The notes: generated from the letters alone by a model not told the origin. Counted from the first letter of the stretch, positions 6,082 to 13,732 are shown. The stretch: DNA of 13,862 nt from Desulfobacterales bacterium (GCA_030621655.1 JAUXHH010000021.1:1-13862); one strand, 5' to 3'. Translations and numbers: made by a program.

Positions 6082-8139
6082 TTACTCCGTCTTGGCCGCC
6101 TCGATAATCTTTTCAGCAAGCTGTGCCGGCACCTCTTCATAATGTGAGAAACTCACAGTAAAAGACCCCCTGCCACCTGTAAATGAGGTAAGATCAGCAG
6201 CATACTTCTGTACCTCAGCCATTGGCACCTGGGCGTTTATCACCTCGTTTTTCGCCTCTGAATCCATACCCATAACCCTGCCGCGACGTGAATTCAAATC
6301 ACCCATGACATCACCGACACAGTCCTCAGGAACCCGTATGCTGATATCCATGATCGGTTCAAGAAGGGCTGGTTTTGCTTCCGCTGCCGCTTTTTTGAAA
6401 GCGAGTGACCCGGCTATCTTAAAAGCAAGTTCCGAAGAGTCAACAGCATGAAATGATCCATCAACAAGCCGGGCCTGCACGTCAACCATGGGATACCCGG
6501 CAAGAACACCCTTCTCCATGGCCTCCTGAATGCCTCTATCAACAGCAGGGATATAAGTCTTGGGGATAGCGCCACCGACAATCTTGTTGACGAATTCATA
6601 ACCACCGCCTCTTGGCAATGATTCTATCTCTACCCATGTATCGGCAAACTGCCCCCGGCCGCCACTCTGTTTTTTATGCTTGCCCTGGACGCGAGCCTTG
6701 CCTTTCAGTGTTTCCATATAAGGTATTTTCGGTGTATGCAATTCCATTTCCACACCGAATTTTCGCTTGATTCTTTCACCGATTACTTCCAGGTGGACCT
6801 GACCGACTCCGGAAATGAGTATTTCCTTTGTCTGGGGTTCCCTTGTAAGCTTCATGGTCAGGTCTTCCTCCAGCATCTTTGTTATGGAAGCGAACAACTT
6901 CTCCTCGTCGCCCTTTTTGGCAGTCACGGCATAAGAAATAACCGGTGCAATAGGGACAAGGGGTTCATAAACTACAGGAGGAACTTCAGCGCAGAGGGTG
7001 TCTCCTGTAACGGTCTCTTTCAGCTTGGCAACAGCAGCTATCATTCCCGGGCCAACGGAGTCAACCGGTTTCTGGTTCTTACCCTCCATTATAAATATCT
7101 GACCAAATCGTTCACTGACATCCTTGGTTGAATTATAAAAATTATCTCCGGACAAAGTGCCGGAATAAACCTTGAAGAGGGTCAACCTTCCGGCAAATGG
7201 ATCTGCCATGGTTTTAAACACCTGGGCTGAAAAAGGTGCATCGGGTTTTGGCTCTCTCTCCGTTATATCCTTGCTTTTCGGGTCCGTTCCAACCTGGGAA
7301 GCGCACTCATCCGGAGAGGGAAGCAGATCATTGATTATATCAAGCAGAAGATCAGCCCCTTGATTCTTGAAAGCAGCTGTTACACTCACCGGGCTGATTT
7401 CTCCGGACCGTACCCCTGCTTTTAACCCTTCAACCAGGTCTTCATTGGTCAATTCACCTTCTTCGAGAAATTTTTCAATCAGATCGTCATCGGTTTCCGC
7501 AACCTGCTCCATCAAGCTTTCCCGATACACCGCAATTTCATCTACCATATTCTCAGGGATTTCGACTTCTTTGGTTTTGCCGTTATCATCAAACATGTAA
7601 GCTTTCCGGGTGATAACATTAACAACGCCTTTGAAACTATCTTCGGCCCCGATCGGCACATAGGTTATTGCCGGTTTTAAGGGAAGGTTAGCCTTGATCC
7701 CCTCAACAACACCGGCAAAATTAGCACGTTCACGATCCATGCGGGTAATACATATAATTGTTGGGAGCTTCCGCTCTTCAATAAAATCAGTAAATTTCGT
7801 TGTCTGATTTTTTACGCTGGTTGCCGCACCGATACAGAACAGTGCACTATCTACAACCTGGGATACGAACTTGGCCTCATTGATGAAGTTACCATCTCCA
7901 GGGGTGTCGGCCAGAAAGACCTCATGTTTATTCCAGGTATAATGATTGAATGATGCATTAATAGAGATATCACGCTTAATCTCTTCCGGCTCAAAATCCA
8001 TAGCGGAAGAACCATCATCCACCTTGCCCAGACGATTTATTTTACCTGCACTAAAAAGCATGGCCTCAGCCAAGGTGGTTTTACCACAATTGCCATGTCC
8101 TATAATCGCCACATTCCTAACCAGCTTTACGTCCGTCAT
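6082..8139 (-). CDS. EF-G-like translational GTPase (EF-G paralogue, FusA2/EF-G-2 type)
   Basis: The 685-residue protein has all five EF-G domains: GTPase about 1-285, domain II about 300-390, III about 395-465, IV about 470-590, V about 590-675. Domain IV keeps both tip loops seen in EF-G (KKQSGGRGQ and GSFHAVDSSELAFK), so ribosome binding is likely. The GTPase motifs depart from housekeeping EF-G. The P-loop is GHGNCGKTT at 14-22, switch I reads EEIKRDISI where EF-G has ERERGITI, switch II is DTPGDGNF so the catalytic His is Asp, and the guanine motif reads TRMD in place of NKMD. These traits recall Thermus EF-G-2 and mycobacterial FusA2 rather than canonical FusA, and no rpsL/rpsG/tuf genes are adjacent. 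A GGAGGG ribosome-binding site four bases before the ATG at 8139 fixes the start; the frame also has an upstream TTG at 8163, rejected for that reason. Its exact task, translocation or another ribosomal step, is not known from sequence. Confidence 0.93.
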   Translation of the reverse strand: MTDVKLVRNVAIIGHGNCGKTTLAEAMLFSAGKINRLGKVDDGSSAMDFEPEEIKRDISINASFNHYTWNKHEVFLADTPGDGNFINEAKFVSQVVDSALFCIGAATSVKNQTTKFTDFIEERKLPTIICITRMDRERANFAGVVEGIKANLPLKPAITYVPIGAEDSFKGVVNVITRKAYMFDDNGKTKEVEIPENMVDEIAVYRESLMEQVAETDDDLIEKFLEEGELTNEDLVEGLKAGVRSGEISPVSVTAAFKNQGADLLLDIINDLLPSPDECASQVGTDPKSKDITEREPKPDAPFSAQVFKTMADPFAGRLTLFKVYSGTLSGDNFYNSTKDVSERFGQIFIMEGKNQKPVDSVGPGMIAAVAKLKETVTGDTLCAEVPPVVYEPLVPIAPVISYAVTAKKGDEEKLFASITKMLEEDLTMKLTREPQTKEILISGVGQVHLEVIGERIKRKFGVEMELHTPKIPYMETLKGKARVQGKHKKQSGGRGQFADTWVEIESLPRGGGYEFVNKIVGGAIPKTYIPAVDRGIQEAMEKGVLAGYPMVDVQARLVDGSFHAVDSSELAFKIAGSLAFKKAAAEAKPALLEPIMDISIRVPEDCVGDVMGDLNSRRGRVMGMDSEAKNEVINAQVPMAEVQKYAADLTSFTGGRGSFTVSFSHYEEVPAQLAEKIIEAAKTE

Positions 8140-8143
8140 GTAA

Positions 8144-8149
8144 CCCTCC
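8144..8149 (-). promoter_or_regulatory. Strong ribosome-binding site of the EF-G-like gene
   Basis: GGAGGG on the minus strand lies four bases before the ATG at 8139. It decides the start in favour of this ATG over an in-frame TTG at 8163. It is the strongest Shine-Dalgarno match in the window. Confidence 0.85.
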
Positions 8150-8285
8150 AATTTATATCTCAAACAAGGTGCACCCGGGGTATGGTCTTTTACAACGCAT
8201 TCCCCATCGATTTATTTTTTCCAAAACATTTATTTTGGCCCTTGAACTTCCGCTACCATTACTAATACGAAATACGAAGCAATCC

Positions 8286-8315
8286 ATACTATGCATAAGG
8301 TAATGGCAAAGTCAA
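8286..8315 (-). promoter_or_regulatory. Possible promoter for the EF-G-like gene
   Basis: On the minus strand TTGACT (8310-8315) and TAGTAT (8286-8291, 4 of 6) are separated by 18 bases, giving a leader of about 140 bases. A small hairpin, CCAAAA/TTTTGG (8221-8238), lies within that leader. The same 277-base gap must also contain the murJ promoter on the other strand, for which I see only a TATAAA-like element near 8380 without a good -35. Confidence 0.4.
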
Positions 8316-8416
8316 GCAAGAACATTGTCTTCTTTTCATCAGCCTGCTAGAGTAGCAAAAAAATTTCATATTTTTGTTATAAATGATCCCAAACCAATTA
8401 TCCGACAGTATACCAG

Positions 8417-10012
8417 ATGCAGCGACCAGCCGAAGACACAAGTAGAATTGCCAGCTCAGCCTCAAAGGTGAGTATAGCGGTTATGTGCAGCAGGGTGCTT
8501 GGTCTGGTCAGGGAACAGGCTTTTGCCATAATGTTTGGCGCCGGATTTGCCTTTGATTCTTTTGTCGTTGCTTTCAGGATCCCAAACCTGCTGCGGGATC
8601 TGTTTGGCGAAGGCGCTCTCAGTGCCGCCTTTGTAACAGTCTTTTCAGATTACGATGAAACACGAGGCCGGGAAGCCACCTGGAAACTGGCCTCCAATGT
8701 TCTTGTCTTTATAGCTATCCTCCTCAGCATTATCACCCTCATCGGTATACTGTTTGCCGACAAAATAGTTCTGGCCCTGGTTGATGCCGATTTTGAAAAA
8801 ATTCCTGACAAGGTCGCATTAACTCATCTTCTCACCATGATCATGTTTCCATTTCTTATTTTCATCTCTCTCTCTTCCGTGGTCATGGGAATCCTTAACA
8901 CCAAGGGCCGTTTTTTTATACCCGCCCTTGCTTCAAGTTTCTTCAACCTCGGCTCCATCATCGGCGGAGTGAGCCTTGCCTTTCTGCTGGGAGAATCCGG
9001 TAAACCCTCCATTGTCGGCATGGCCATCGGCACTCTGATAGGTGGCATGCTGCAGCTTGGCGGCCAGCTTCCTTCCCTTTTCCGCACTGGTTTCAAATTC
9101 AAGCCACACCTCAACCTGAAGGATCCCGGCCTGCTTCGCATCCTCAAACTTATGGCACCTGCGGTTTTCGGTTTAGCCGCCCTGCAGATAAACGTTTTCA
9201 TCAATACCTATTTTGCCTCATCCCTGCAGGAAGGCAGCCTCTCCTGGCTGAACTACGCCTTTCGCTTTTTCCAGTTTCCCGTGGGTGTATTCGGGGTAGC
9301 CATTTCAATTGCAGCCCTGCCGCTCCTGTCCCGCCAGGCTGCCACGAAAGACTTTGCACGACTCAAGGAGACATTCACCTCCTCACTCACCATGGCATTC
9401 TCTCTTACTATTCCGGCAACAGTCGGCCTGATCCTGCTTGCTAACCCCATTATACGATTGATTTTTGAGCATGGTAATTTTTCTGCAATCGACACCTTCA
9501 AAACTGCTGAAGCACTCCGCTTCTATGCCATCGGGCTTTTTGCCTATGCCTCAGTTAAAGTTATGGTGCCTGTCTTTTATGCTCTTGGTGATACGCGCTA
9601 TCCTGTTGTTGGCAGCTTTTTGGCTGTCGGTGCCAATATTTGCATCGTTCTTCTGAGTATAACAACACTTCAACACAAAGCCATGGCGTTATCAATCTCA
9701 GGCGCCATGACCGTTAATTTCCTTTTTCTCGGTGTCATCCTGTACTGGAAACTCGAAGGCTTTTCCCTTTCCTACCTTTTCACCGGACTGGGGAAAGTAT
9801 TCAGTGGGGCCCTTCTAATGGGACTGTATCTCTACTGCTTAAAAGCAGTCCTTTTTGATTGGACGCAGCAAGGTTTTTTCAACGAACTGGCAGGACTGTT
9901 CTTTTTCATCTTATCCGGAGCAGCTGTCTATGGAATTGCACTCTATCTGATGAGGCTTCAGGAGTTTAAAGTGGTTATTGATAAACTATTAGATAAGGTT
10001 AAAGGGAGTTAG
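8417..10012 (+). CDS. murJ: Lipid II flippase MurJ (MviN)
   Basis: MurJ is a MOP-superfamily flippase that moves lipid II across the inner membrane for peptidoglycan synthesis. The 531 residues are highly hydrophobic with about 14 predicted membrane segments. The N-terminus has the family signature SRVLGLVREQAFAIMFGAG, FAFDSFVVAFRIPNLLRDLFGEGALSAAFV. Arg26, Arg32, Asp47 and Arg60 line up, with an offset of eight, with E. coli MurJ Arg18, Arg24, Asp39 and Arg52, which line its central cavity. Further on, FPVGVFGVAISIAALPLLSR (near 291-310) and RLIFEHGNFSAIDT (near 349-362) are typical of the family. The ATG at 8417 has no obvious Shine-Dalgarno sequence but puts the signature at the expected distance. 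It is divergent from the EF-G-like gene and convergent with rsmE, so it seems to be a single-gene unit. The stop is followed within two bases by a heptamer array. Confidence 0.97.
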   Translation: MQRPAEDTSRIASSASKVSIAVMCSRVLGLVREQAFAIMFGAGFAFDSFVVAFRIPNLLRDLFGEGALSAAFVTVFSDYDETRGREATWKLASNVLVFIAILLSIITLIGILFADKIVLALVDADFEKIPDKVALTHLLTMIMFPFLIFISLSSVVMGILNTKGRFFIPALASSFFNLGSIIGGVSLAFLLGESGKPSIVGMAIGTLIGGMLQLGGQLPSLFRTGFKFKPHLNLKDPGLLRILKLMAPAVFGLAALQINVFINTYFASSLQEGSLSWLNYAFRFFQFPVGVFGVAISIAALPLLSRQAATKDFARLKETFTSSLTMAFSLTIPATVGLILLANPIIRLIFEHGNFSAIDTFKTAEALRFYAIGLFAYASVKVMVPVFYALGDTRYPVVGSFLAVGANICIVLLSITTLQHKAMALSISGAMTVNFLFLGVILYWKLEGFSLSYLFTGLGKVFSGALLMGLYLYCLKAVLFDWTQQGFFNELAGLFFFILSGAAVYGIALYLMRLQEFKVVIDKLLDKVKGS

Positions 10013-10013
10013 C

Positions 10014-10034
10014 TTTCAGCTGTCAACATTCAAC
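10014..10034 (-). repeat. Heptamer array GYTGANN x3 just after murJ
   Basis: The plus strand reads TTTCAGC, TGTCAAC, ATTCAAC in consecutive 7-base units (minus strand GTTGAAT, GTTGACA, GCTGAAA). The unit and the copy number match the array at 2752-2772, and the orientation is the same. It begins one base after the murJ stop codon. Confidence 0.65.
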
Positions 10035-10040
10035 CTGACT

Positions 10041-10074
10041 AAATAGAAAACCAGGACAGATTTGAAATCTGTCC
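10041..10074 (-). terminator. Palindrome between murJ and rsmE, likely terminator of rsmE
   Basis: The arms GGACAGATTT (10054-10063) and AAATCTGTCC (10065-10074) are perfect complements around one base, realistically a nine-pair stem with a TGA loop. On the minus strand the stem is followed by TGGTTTTCTATTT, a fair T-rich tail, and it lies about eight bases after the rsmE stop. On the plus strand no T-run follows, so murJ termination here would be weaker. The GACAGATTT/AAATCTGTC arms could equally be a dispersed REP-like repeat. Confidence 0.6.
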
Positions 10075-10082
10075 CCGGAAAG

Positions 10083-10832
10083 TTACTCACCCATCAAAAC
10101 CATCAACTGCGACAACAATGCCACAACTGCCGTATCTGTCCGCAAAACCCTGGCTCCCATGCTTACCGGCACAAAAGACTGCTCAACAAACTTCTCAATC
10201 TCAAAATCAACCCAGCCGCCTTCCGGCCCCACTGCCAGAAGTGTCCTGCCGGTCATTTCCGTTCCTGCTACCTGCTTCAAACCTTCACCGGCTTCTGGAT
10301 GAGCCACCAGCTTCCTGCTGTATGTTTTAGCAATTGTTGGAATAAAATCTTCCACAAAGGGCCTGAAACGCTCATGTATGCTAACCTGCGGCAGAATGGT
10401 ATCCTTGGCCTGTTCCAAGCCATCTAAAAGATATGATCGGTAGTTTTCATCCTTTAGCAGACTTGCCCCAAAGAAACTTTTTTCAACCCGGTTGGCATTG
10501 ATCAGGAAAATCCTGCCCACACCAATGGAAGCAGCCTGGGCCAGAATTTTTTTGAGCATGATTGGACGCACCAGTCCCATAATAAGATCCAAGGGAGGTT
10601 GAGCAGGAACATCTCCCTCTGCAGTGAAGCGCAGAACCACTTCTGAATTCTCCCGCCCTCTGCCGATGGAAACTATCTCTCCGGTACCCACAGAGCCGTT
10701 TATCATCCCTGCCCTGACAGTATCTCCAGAATTACAACCCAGTACCCTGATGATATGTTCACTCCGTCTGTCGTTAAGGACAATCGTAGCGTCTGACATC
10801 ATTTCTTTTGATTCAAAAAGAAGCAAGTTCAT
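10083..10832 (-). CDS. rsmE: 16S rRNA (uracil-1498-N3)-methyltransferase RsmE
   Basis: RsmE is a SPOUT-class enzyme that uses S-adenosylmethionine to methylate N3 of U1498 in 16S rRNA on the assembled 30S subunit. The 249-residue protein has the family's N-terminal PUA-like region (LNDRRSEHIIRVLGCNSGDTVRAGMINGSVGTGEI, about 19-53). The trefoil-knot SPOUT domain starts near PLDLIMGLVRPIMLKKILAQAASIGVGRIFLI. The cofactor-binding knot loops are visible as LLAVGPEGGW (GPEGGW at 202-207) and MGARVLRTDTAVVALL (226-240). Length is normal for the family (E. coli 243). The ATG at 10832 gives the expected N-terminus although no Shine-Dalgarno sequence is evident; an in-frame ATG-ATG pair ten codons later would cut the first strand. 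It is divergent from waaA by 108 bases and ends facing murJ. Confidence 0.97.
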   Translation of the reverse strand: MNLLLFESKEMMSDATIVLNDRRSEHIIRVLGCNSGDTVRAGMINGSVGTGEIVSIGRGRENSEVVLRFTAEGDVPAQPPLDLIMGLVRPIMLKKILAQAASIGVGRIFLINANRVEKSFFGASLLKDENYRSYLLDGLEQAKDTILPQVSIHERFRPFVEDFIPTIAKTYSRKLVAHPEAGEGLKQVAGTEMTGRTLLAVGPEGGWVDFEIEKFVEQSFVPVSMGARVLRTDTAVVALLSQLMVLMGE

Positions 10833-10940
10833 TGTAATTGTTTTTATTAGTGGTTAAATATGTAATATTTGTATCATTATGATCTGATTAAAGAGTGGCG
10901 TCCAGTTTATTGTTCAGACTTAAATATTTAAAACTTTTCC

Positions 10941-12272
10941 ATGAATATAATTCTCTACAATATTTTCCAAGTTGCAAGCCTGATTTTATTATCACCTCTG
11001 CTTTTAGTCAAAGCAATCATTTCTCCTAAATACAGAGGCAGGATTCTTCTCAGGCTGGGTATCGGTATTGAGGAACTCACGCAAAAACTTCCTGTAGGCC
11101 AACAGCGTATCTGGATACATGCCCTTTCCGTAGGCGAAGTTTTATCAGCCCAGCCACTGGTGAAGGAATTAAAATTGGCACGCCCTGACATCACACTTAT
11201 TTTCTCTGCTTCAACAAAAACAGGAGAAGAACTTGCCGGAAAGGTCATGGCCGGGGAAGTTGACCTGTTTGTGCCATTTCCCCTGGATATTTACAGTATT
11301 GTCCAAAAGTTTATTGATTGTGTTGATGCGGACCTGTTTGTCCTCATCGAGACGGACTTCTGGCCAAATTTTATCCATTCCCTGGACAAAAATAATACGC
11401 CTGCAATTCTGGTCAACGGCCGTATTTCCCAAAGCTCTTTTGCCCGCTATCAAAGATTCCGCTTCATATTTCTCCCCATGTTCAATACTTTCAAATTCAT
11501 CTCAATGCAGACTGCTGCCGATGCAAAAAAAATGATCGACCTTGGTGTCAATGGAGACGAAGTAAAAGCTTTGGGTAATTTGAAATATGACGCAGTACTG
11601 CCGGACACGGTGGGCTGGGACCAGGAACAGCGTCCAATCTCCTTTTACAGGCAGCAATTCGGCATACCCCCTGAAAAGGTTGTCTGGATTGCGGGCTCCA
11701 CTCATCCCGGCGAAGAAGTATTCATTTTGTCGGCCTACAAGCGCCTCTCTCTGCTCTTCCCTGACCTTTTTCTGGTCGTGGCTCCTCGCGATATAGAAAG
11801 AGGTCGTGAAATCAAAGAAATAGCAGCGAAACTGGGGCTAACTGTCAGGTGTCGTACCGCCCCGTTTCAGGACGAAGAATTCCCCGGAGCTCCGCTGCTG
11901 ATTCTTGATACCATGGGCGAACTTTCACGAATGTACAGCTTCTGCAATATTGCATTTATTGGTGGCAGTCTGGTTCCGGATGGTGGACATAATCCACTTG
12001 AGCCGGCTGCCTTTGGCAAACCAATACTCTTTGGTCCATACATGGACGACTTTACAGAGATATCATCAGACCTTTTGGAAAAAGATGCTGCAATTGTCTG
12101 TCATGACGAAGATGATATTTTCGAAATATTAAAGAAACTCCTTAGTAACAATTCACTCCGGGAAAAGATGGGAGAAGAGGCCCAGGCATTGGTCCTACAG
12201 CACCGTGGTGTTACGAAGCGCCATATTGAAATCATTCAGTTCATCATCGATTCGAAGCAACCACCCACCTGA
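10941..12272 (+). CDS. waaA: 3-deoxy-D-manno-octulosonic acid (Kdo) transferase WaaA
   Basis: WaaA (KdtA, GT30) transfers Kdo from CMP-Kdo to the lipid A precursor on the cytosolic face of the inner membrane. The 443 residues begin with a hydrophobic anchor (about 3-27), followed by the acceptor-binding domain. IWIHALSVGEVLSAQPLV carries Glu66, the position of the catalytic base in the family. DLFVLIETDFWPNFI and NGRISQSSFARY follow. The C-terminal GT-B domain has WIAGSTHPGEE, VVAPRDIERG and GGSLVPDGGHNPLEPAAFGKP at 341-361, the donor-binding signature. Length is close to the usual 420-430. How many Kdo residues are added cannot be read from sequence. The start ATG fits the family but lacks a Shine-Dalgarno sequence. 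It precedes lpxK on the same strand by 191 bases and is divergent from rsmE; the short gap between them contains the 12-base palindrome TTAAATATTTAA (10920-10931). Confidence 0.97.
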   Translation: MNIILYNIFQVASLILLSPLLLVKAIISPKYRGRILLRLGIGIEELTQKLPVGQQRIWIHALSVGEVLSAQPLVKELKLARPDITLIFSASTKTGEELAGKVMAGEVDLFVPFPLDIYSIVQKFIDCVDADLFVLIETDFWPNFIHSLDKNNTPAILVNGRISQSSFARYQRFRFIFLPMFNTFKFISMQTAADAKKMIDLGVNGDEVKALGNLKYDAVLPDTVGWDQEQRPISFYRQQFGIPPEKVVWIAGSTHPGEEVFILSAYKRLSLLFPDLFLVVAPRDIERGREIKEIAAKLGLTVRCRTAPFQDEEFPGAPLLILDTMGELSRMYSFCNIAFIGGSLVPDGGHNPLEPAAFGKPILFGPYMDDFTEISSDLLEKDAAIVCHDEDDIFEILKKLLSNNSLREKMGEEAQALVLQHRGVTKRHIEIIQFIIDSKQPPT

Positions 12273-12354
12273 AACACCATCCCGTTAACCCGCATTTCTC
12301 ATGAACATTTCATATAGTACCCGATATGTACATGCCAGCCATTTTTTCTCCTCA

Positions 12355-12373
12355 TTTTCAAATAATTTGAAAA
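12355..12373. promoter_or_regulatory. Perfect 19-base AT-rich palindrome between waaA and lpxK
   Basis: TTTTCAAAT (12355-12363) and ATTTGAAAA (12365-12373) are exact inverted arms around a single A. There are no GC pairs to make a stable terminator stem beyond one C-G, so a protein-binding operator is a reasonable alternative. Downstream in the same gap are TATAAG (12407-12412) and TTGACT (12421-12426), fragments of a possible lpxK promoter that do not form a good pair. Confidence 0.5.
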
Positions 12374-12463
12374 AGATTAATGTTTTATTAACATGACTTT
12401 TTAGAGTATAAGACGCCACATTGACTGAAAAAGTTTACATCCTAGTCTCATTACATTTAAGCC

Positions 12464-13540
12464 ATGACCAGCAAACCGCATACAAAATTGAAACATCTCT
12501 TTTTCTGGGGACGACCGCTTTCTCCGATTTACAGCTGTGTCATGGCTAACCGCAGCAGCCTCTACCAAAAAGGCTTCTTCAAGCAGCACAAACTTGAAGT
12601 CCCTGTGATTAGTGTCGGGAATCTTATTCTGGGTGGAACCGGCAAGACTCCCCTGGTGCATTACATTGCAAAACTTCTCCAGCAGCAGAATAAAAAACCC
12701 GCAGTATTGAGCCGTGGTTACAAAGGATCTGCTTCTGGAGAAATAAACATTGTATCTGATGGCACCGAGATATTGATGGACGCAGACCATGCAGGAGACG
12801 AACCACGACTTCTTGCCGAAAAACTGCCTGGAATGCCGGTGATAACAGGAAAAAACCGCTCTATAACAGGCCGTTTTGCCATTGATTCCTATGGAGTTGA
12901 TTGTCTCATCCTCGATGACGGCTTTCAGCATATGTCCTTAAAAAGGGATGTTGACCTGGTGCTTTTCAACGCCCAAAAACTTTTAGGCAATGGCCGTGTC
13001 CTGCCGGGAGGAGATTTACGCGAACCTCTTTCAGCTTTGAAGAGAGCAGATGCATTTATCATTAGTGGAGTTGACACTCCTTTGGATGATAATGTGCAAC
13101 AGTTTATCGAATTCCTGCATAATTTATTTCCTGACAAGCCGGCATTCACCGGCTCCTATCTACCTGATGAAACTCTTAGCAGAACCTACTCAGGGAAGAA
13201 TGACACTCTCAGCTTATCAGAAAGCCGCACGATACCGGTTTATGGCTTCTGCGGAATTGCCCAACCCGAATCCTTTCAAAATATATTGAAAAAATTCCAA
13301 ATGAACCTGGCAGGTTTTCAGTCTTTTGAAGACCACTATTCTTACTCTTTGGATGATATCGAATCACTCCACAGTAATGGCTTATCATCTGGAGCACAGG
13401 CCCTGATTACCACAGAAAAGGATCTGGTTAAGATTCGCGATTTATCTCCCCGGAACTTTCCACTGCTGACCCTTTCCCTCAGGCTTGAAATGGATAACGC
13501 TTTTGACCGGTTTCTGTTAAATAATCTGGAAAATGCCTGA
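12464..13540 (+). CDS. lpxK: Tetraacyldisaccharide 4'-kinase LpxK
   Basis: LpxK phosphorylates the 4' position of the tetraacyl disaccharide made by LpxB, giving lipid IVA, the substrate of WaaA. It is a P-loop kinase bound to the inner membrane. The 358 residues start with an amphipathic/hydrophobic segment, then VPVISVGNLILGGTGKTPLV with the Walker A motif GNLILGGTGKT at 52-62. AVLSRGYKG follows at 80-88, AGDEP with Asp112 in the catalytic-Asp position, and LILDDGFQHMSLKRD with the Asp-Asp pair at 151-152. LLGNGRVLPGGDLREPLSALKRAD follows. FCGIAQPESFQ and FEDHYSYS, with the conserved His, lie in the C-terminal half, and LITTEKDLVKI near the end. Length is normal. The ATG at 12464 lacks a Shine-Dalgarno sequence. 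The 191-base gap after waaA suggests either a long leader or a promoter of its own. Confidence 0.97.
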   Translation: MTSKPHTKLKHLFFWGRPLSPIYSCVMANRSSLYQKGFFKQHKLEVPVISVGNLILGGTGKTPLVHYIAKLLQQQNKKPAVLSRGYKGSASGEINIVSDGTEILMDADHAGDEPRLLAEKLPGMPVITGKNRSITGRFAIDSYGVDCLILDDGFQHMSLKRDVDLVLFNAQKLLGNGRVLPGGDLREPLSALKRADAFIISGVDTPLDDNVQQFIEFLHNLFPDKPAFTGSYLPDETLSRTYSGKNDTLSLSESRTIPVYGFCGIAQPESFQNILKKFQMNLAGFQSFEDHYSYSLDDIESLHSNGLSSGAQALITTEKDLVKIRDLSPRNFPLLTLSLRLEMDNAFDRFLLNNLENA

Positions 13541-13555
13541 AATATCGATGCGCGA

Positions 13556-13599
13556 TTGTATAAAAAATACAACAGTTTATACAACACCGTGTTTTTTTT
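13556..13599 (+). terminator. Candidate terminator after lpxK
   Basis: TTGTATAAA (13556-13564) and TTTATACAA (13576-13584) are exact inverted arms. A shorter nested pairing, TTGTAT/ATACAA (13556-13572), competes with it. A run of eight T follows at 13592-13599, preceded by the small palindrome AACACCGTGTT. The stem is AT-rich and the T-run starts seven bases beyond it, so this is a moderate match only. Confidence 0.45.
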
Positions 13600-13716
13600 G
13601 ACACACCTGAACAAAACTCACCTCCCTCTATGTCTCAGGACGACTTATCGTCAATCATGCTGAAATCATTACATTTCTTTTACCATTCATACTTACAACA
13701 GCCCAGAAACCACAAG

Positions 13717-13732
13717 TGGTATAATATTTGCA
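13717..13732 (+). promoter_or_regulatory. Sigma-54 (-24/-12) promoter candidate overlapping an extended -10
   Basis: TGGTATAATATTTGCA keeps the invariant GG and GC of the sigma-54 pattern TGGCACG-N4-TTGCA at the exact spacing, with C-to-T, C-to-T and G-to-A changes in the -24 box and a perfect -12 TTGCA. The same bases contain TGGTATAAT, a perfect extended -10 for sigma-70, but no -35 is found at 16-18 bases. Either would start transcription within about 50-120 bases of the ATG at 13815. Upstream, GACGA/TCGTC (13639-13652) could be an activator site. Confidence 0.5.

Noticed and set aside
6676..7131. 151-codon open frame on the plus strand inside the EF-G-like gene
   Set aside because: Antisense shadow of domains II-III. 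The translation is of unnatural composition and resembles no family I know.
8140..8163. Eight-residue N-terminal extension of the EF-G-like protein from TTG 8163
   Set aside because: The GGAGGG ribosome-binding site lies inside this stretch and serves the ATG at 8139.
8824..9204. 126-codon open frame on the minus strand inside murJ
   Set aside because: Arg/Met/Pro-rich reverse reading of a membrane protein; typical shadow.
10062..10427. 121-codon open frame on the plus strand over rsmE
   Set aside because: Antisense to the conserved SPOUT domain and rich in Cys/His/Pro by reverse reading; no independent support.
12401..12931. 176-codon open frame on the minus strand over the start of lpxK
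   Set aside because: It is antisense to a protein with clear LpxK motifs, its translation has no recognisable domain, and it has no ribosome-binding site.
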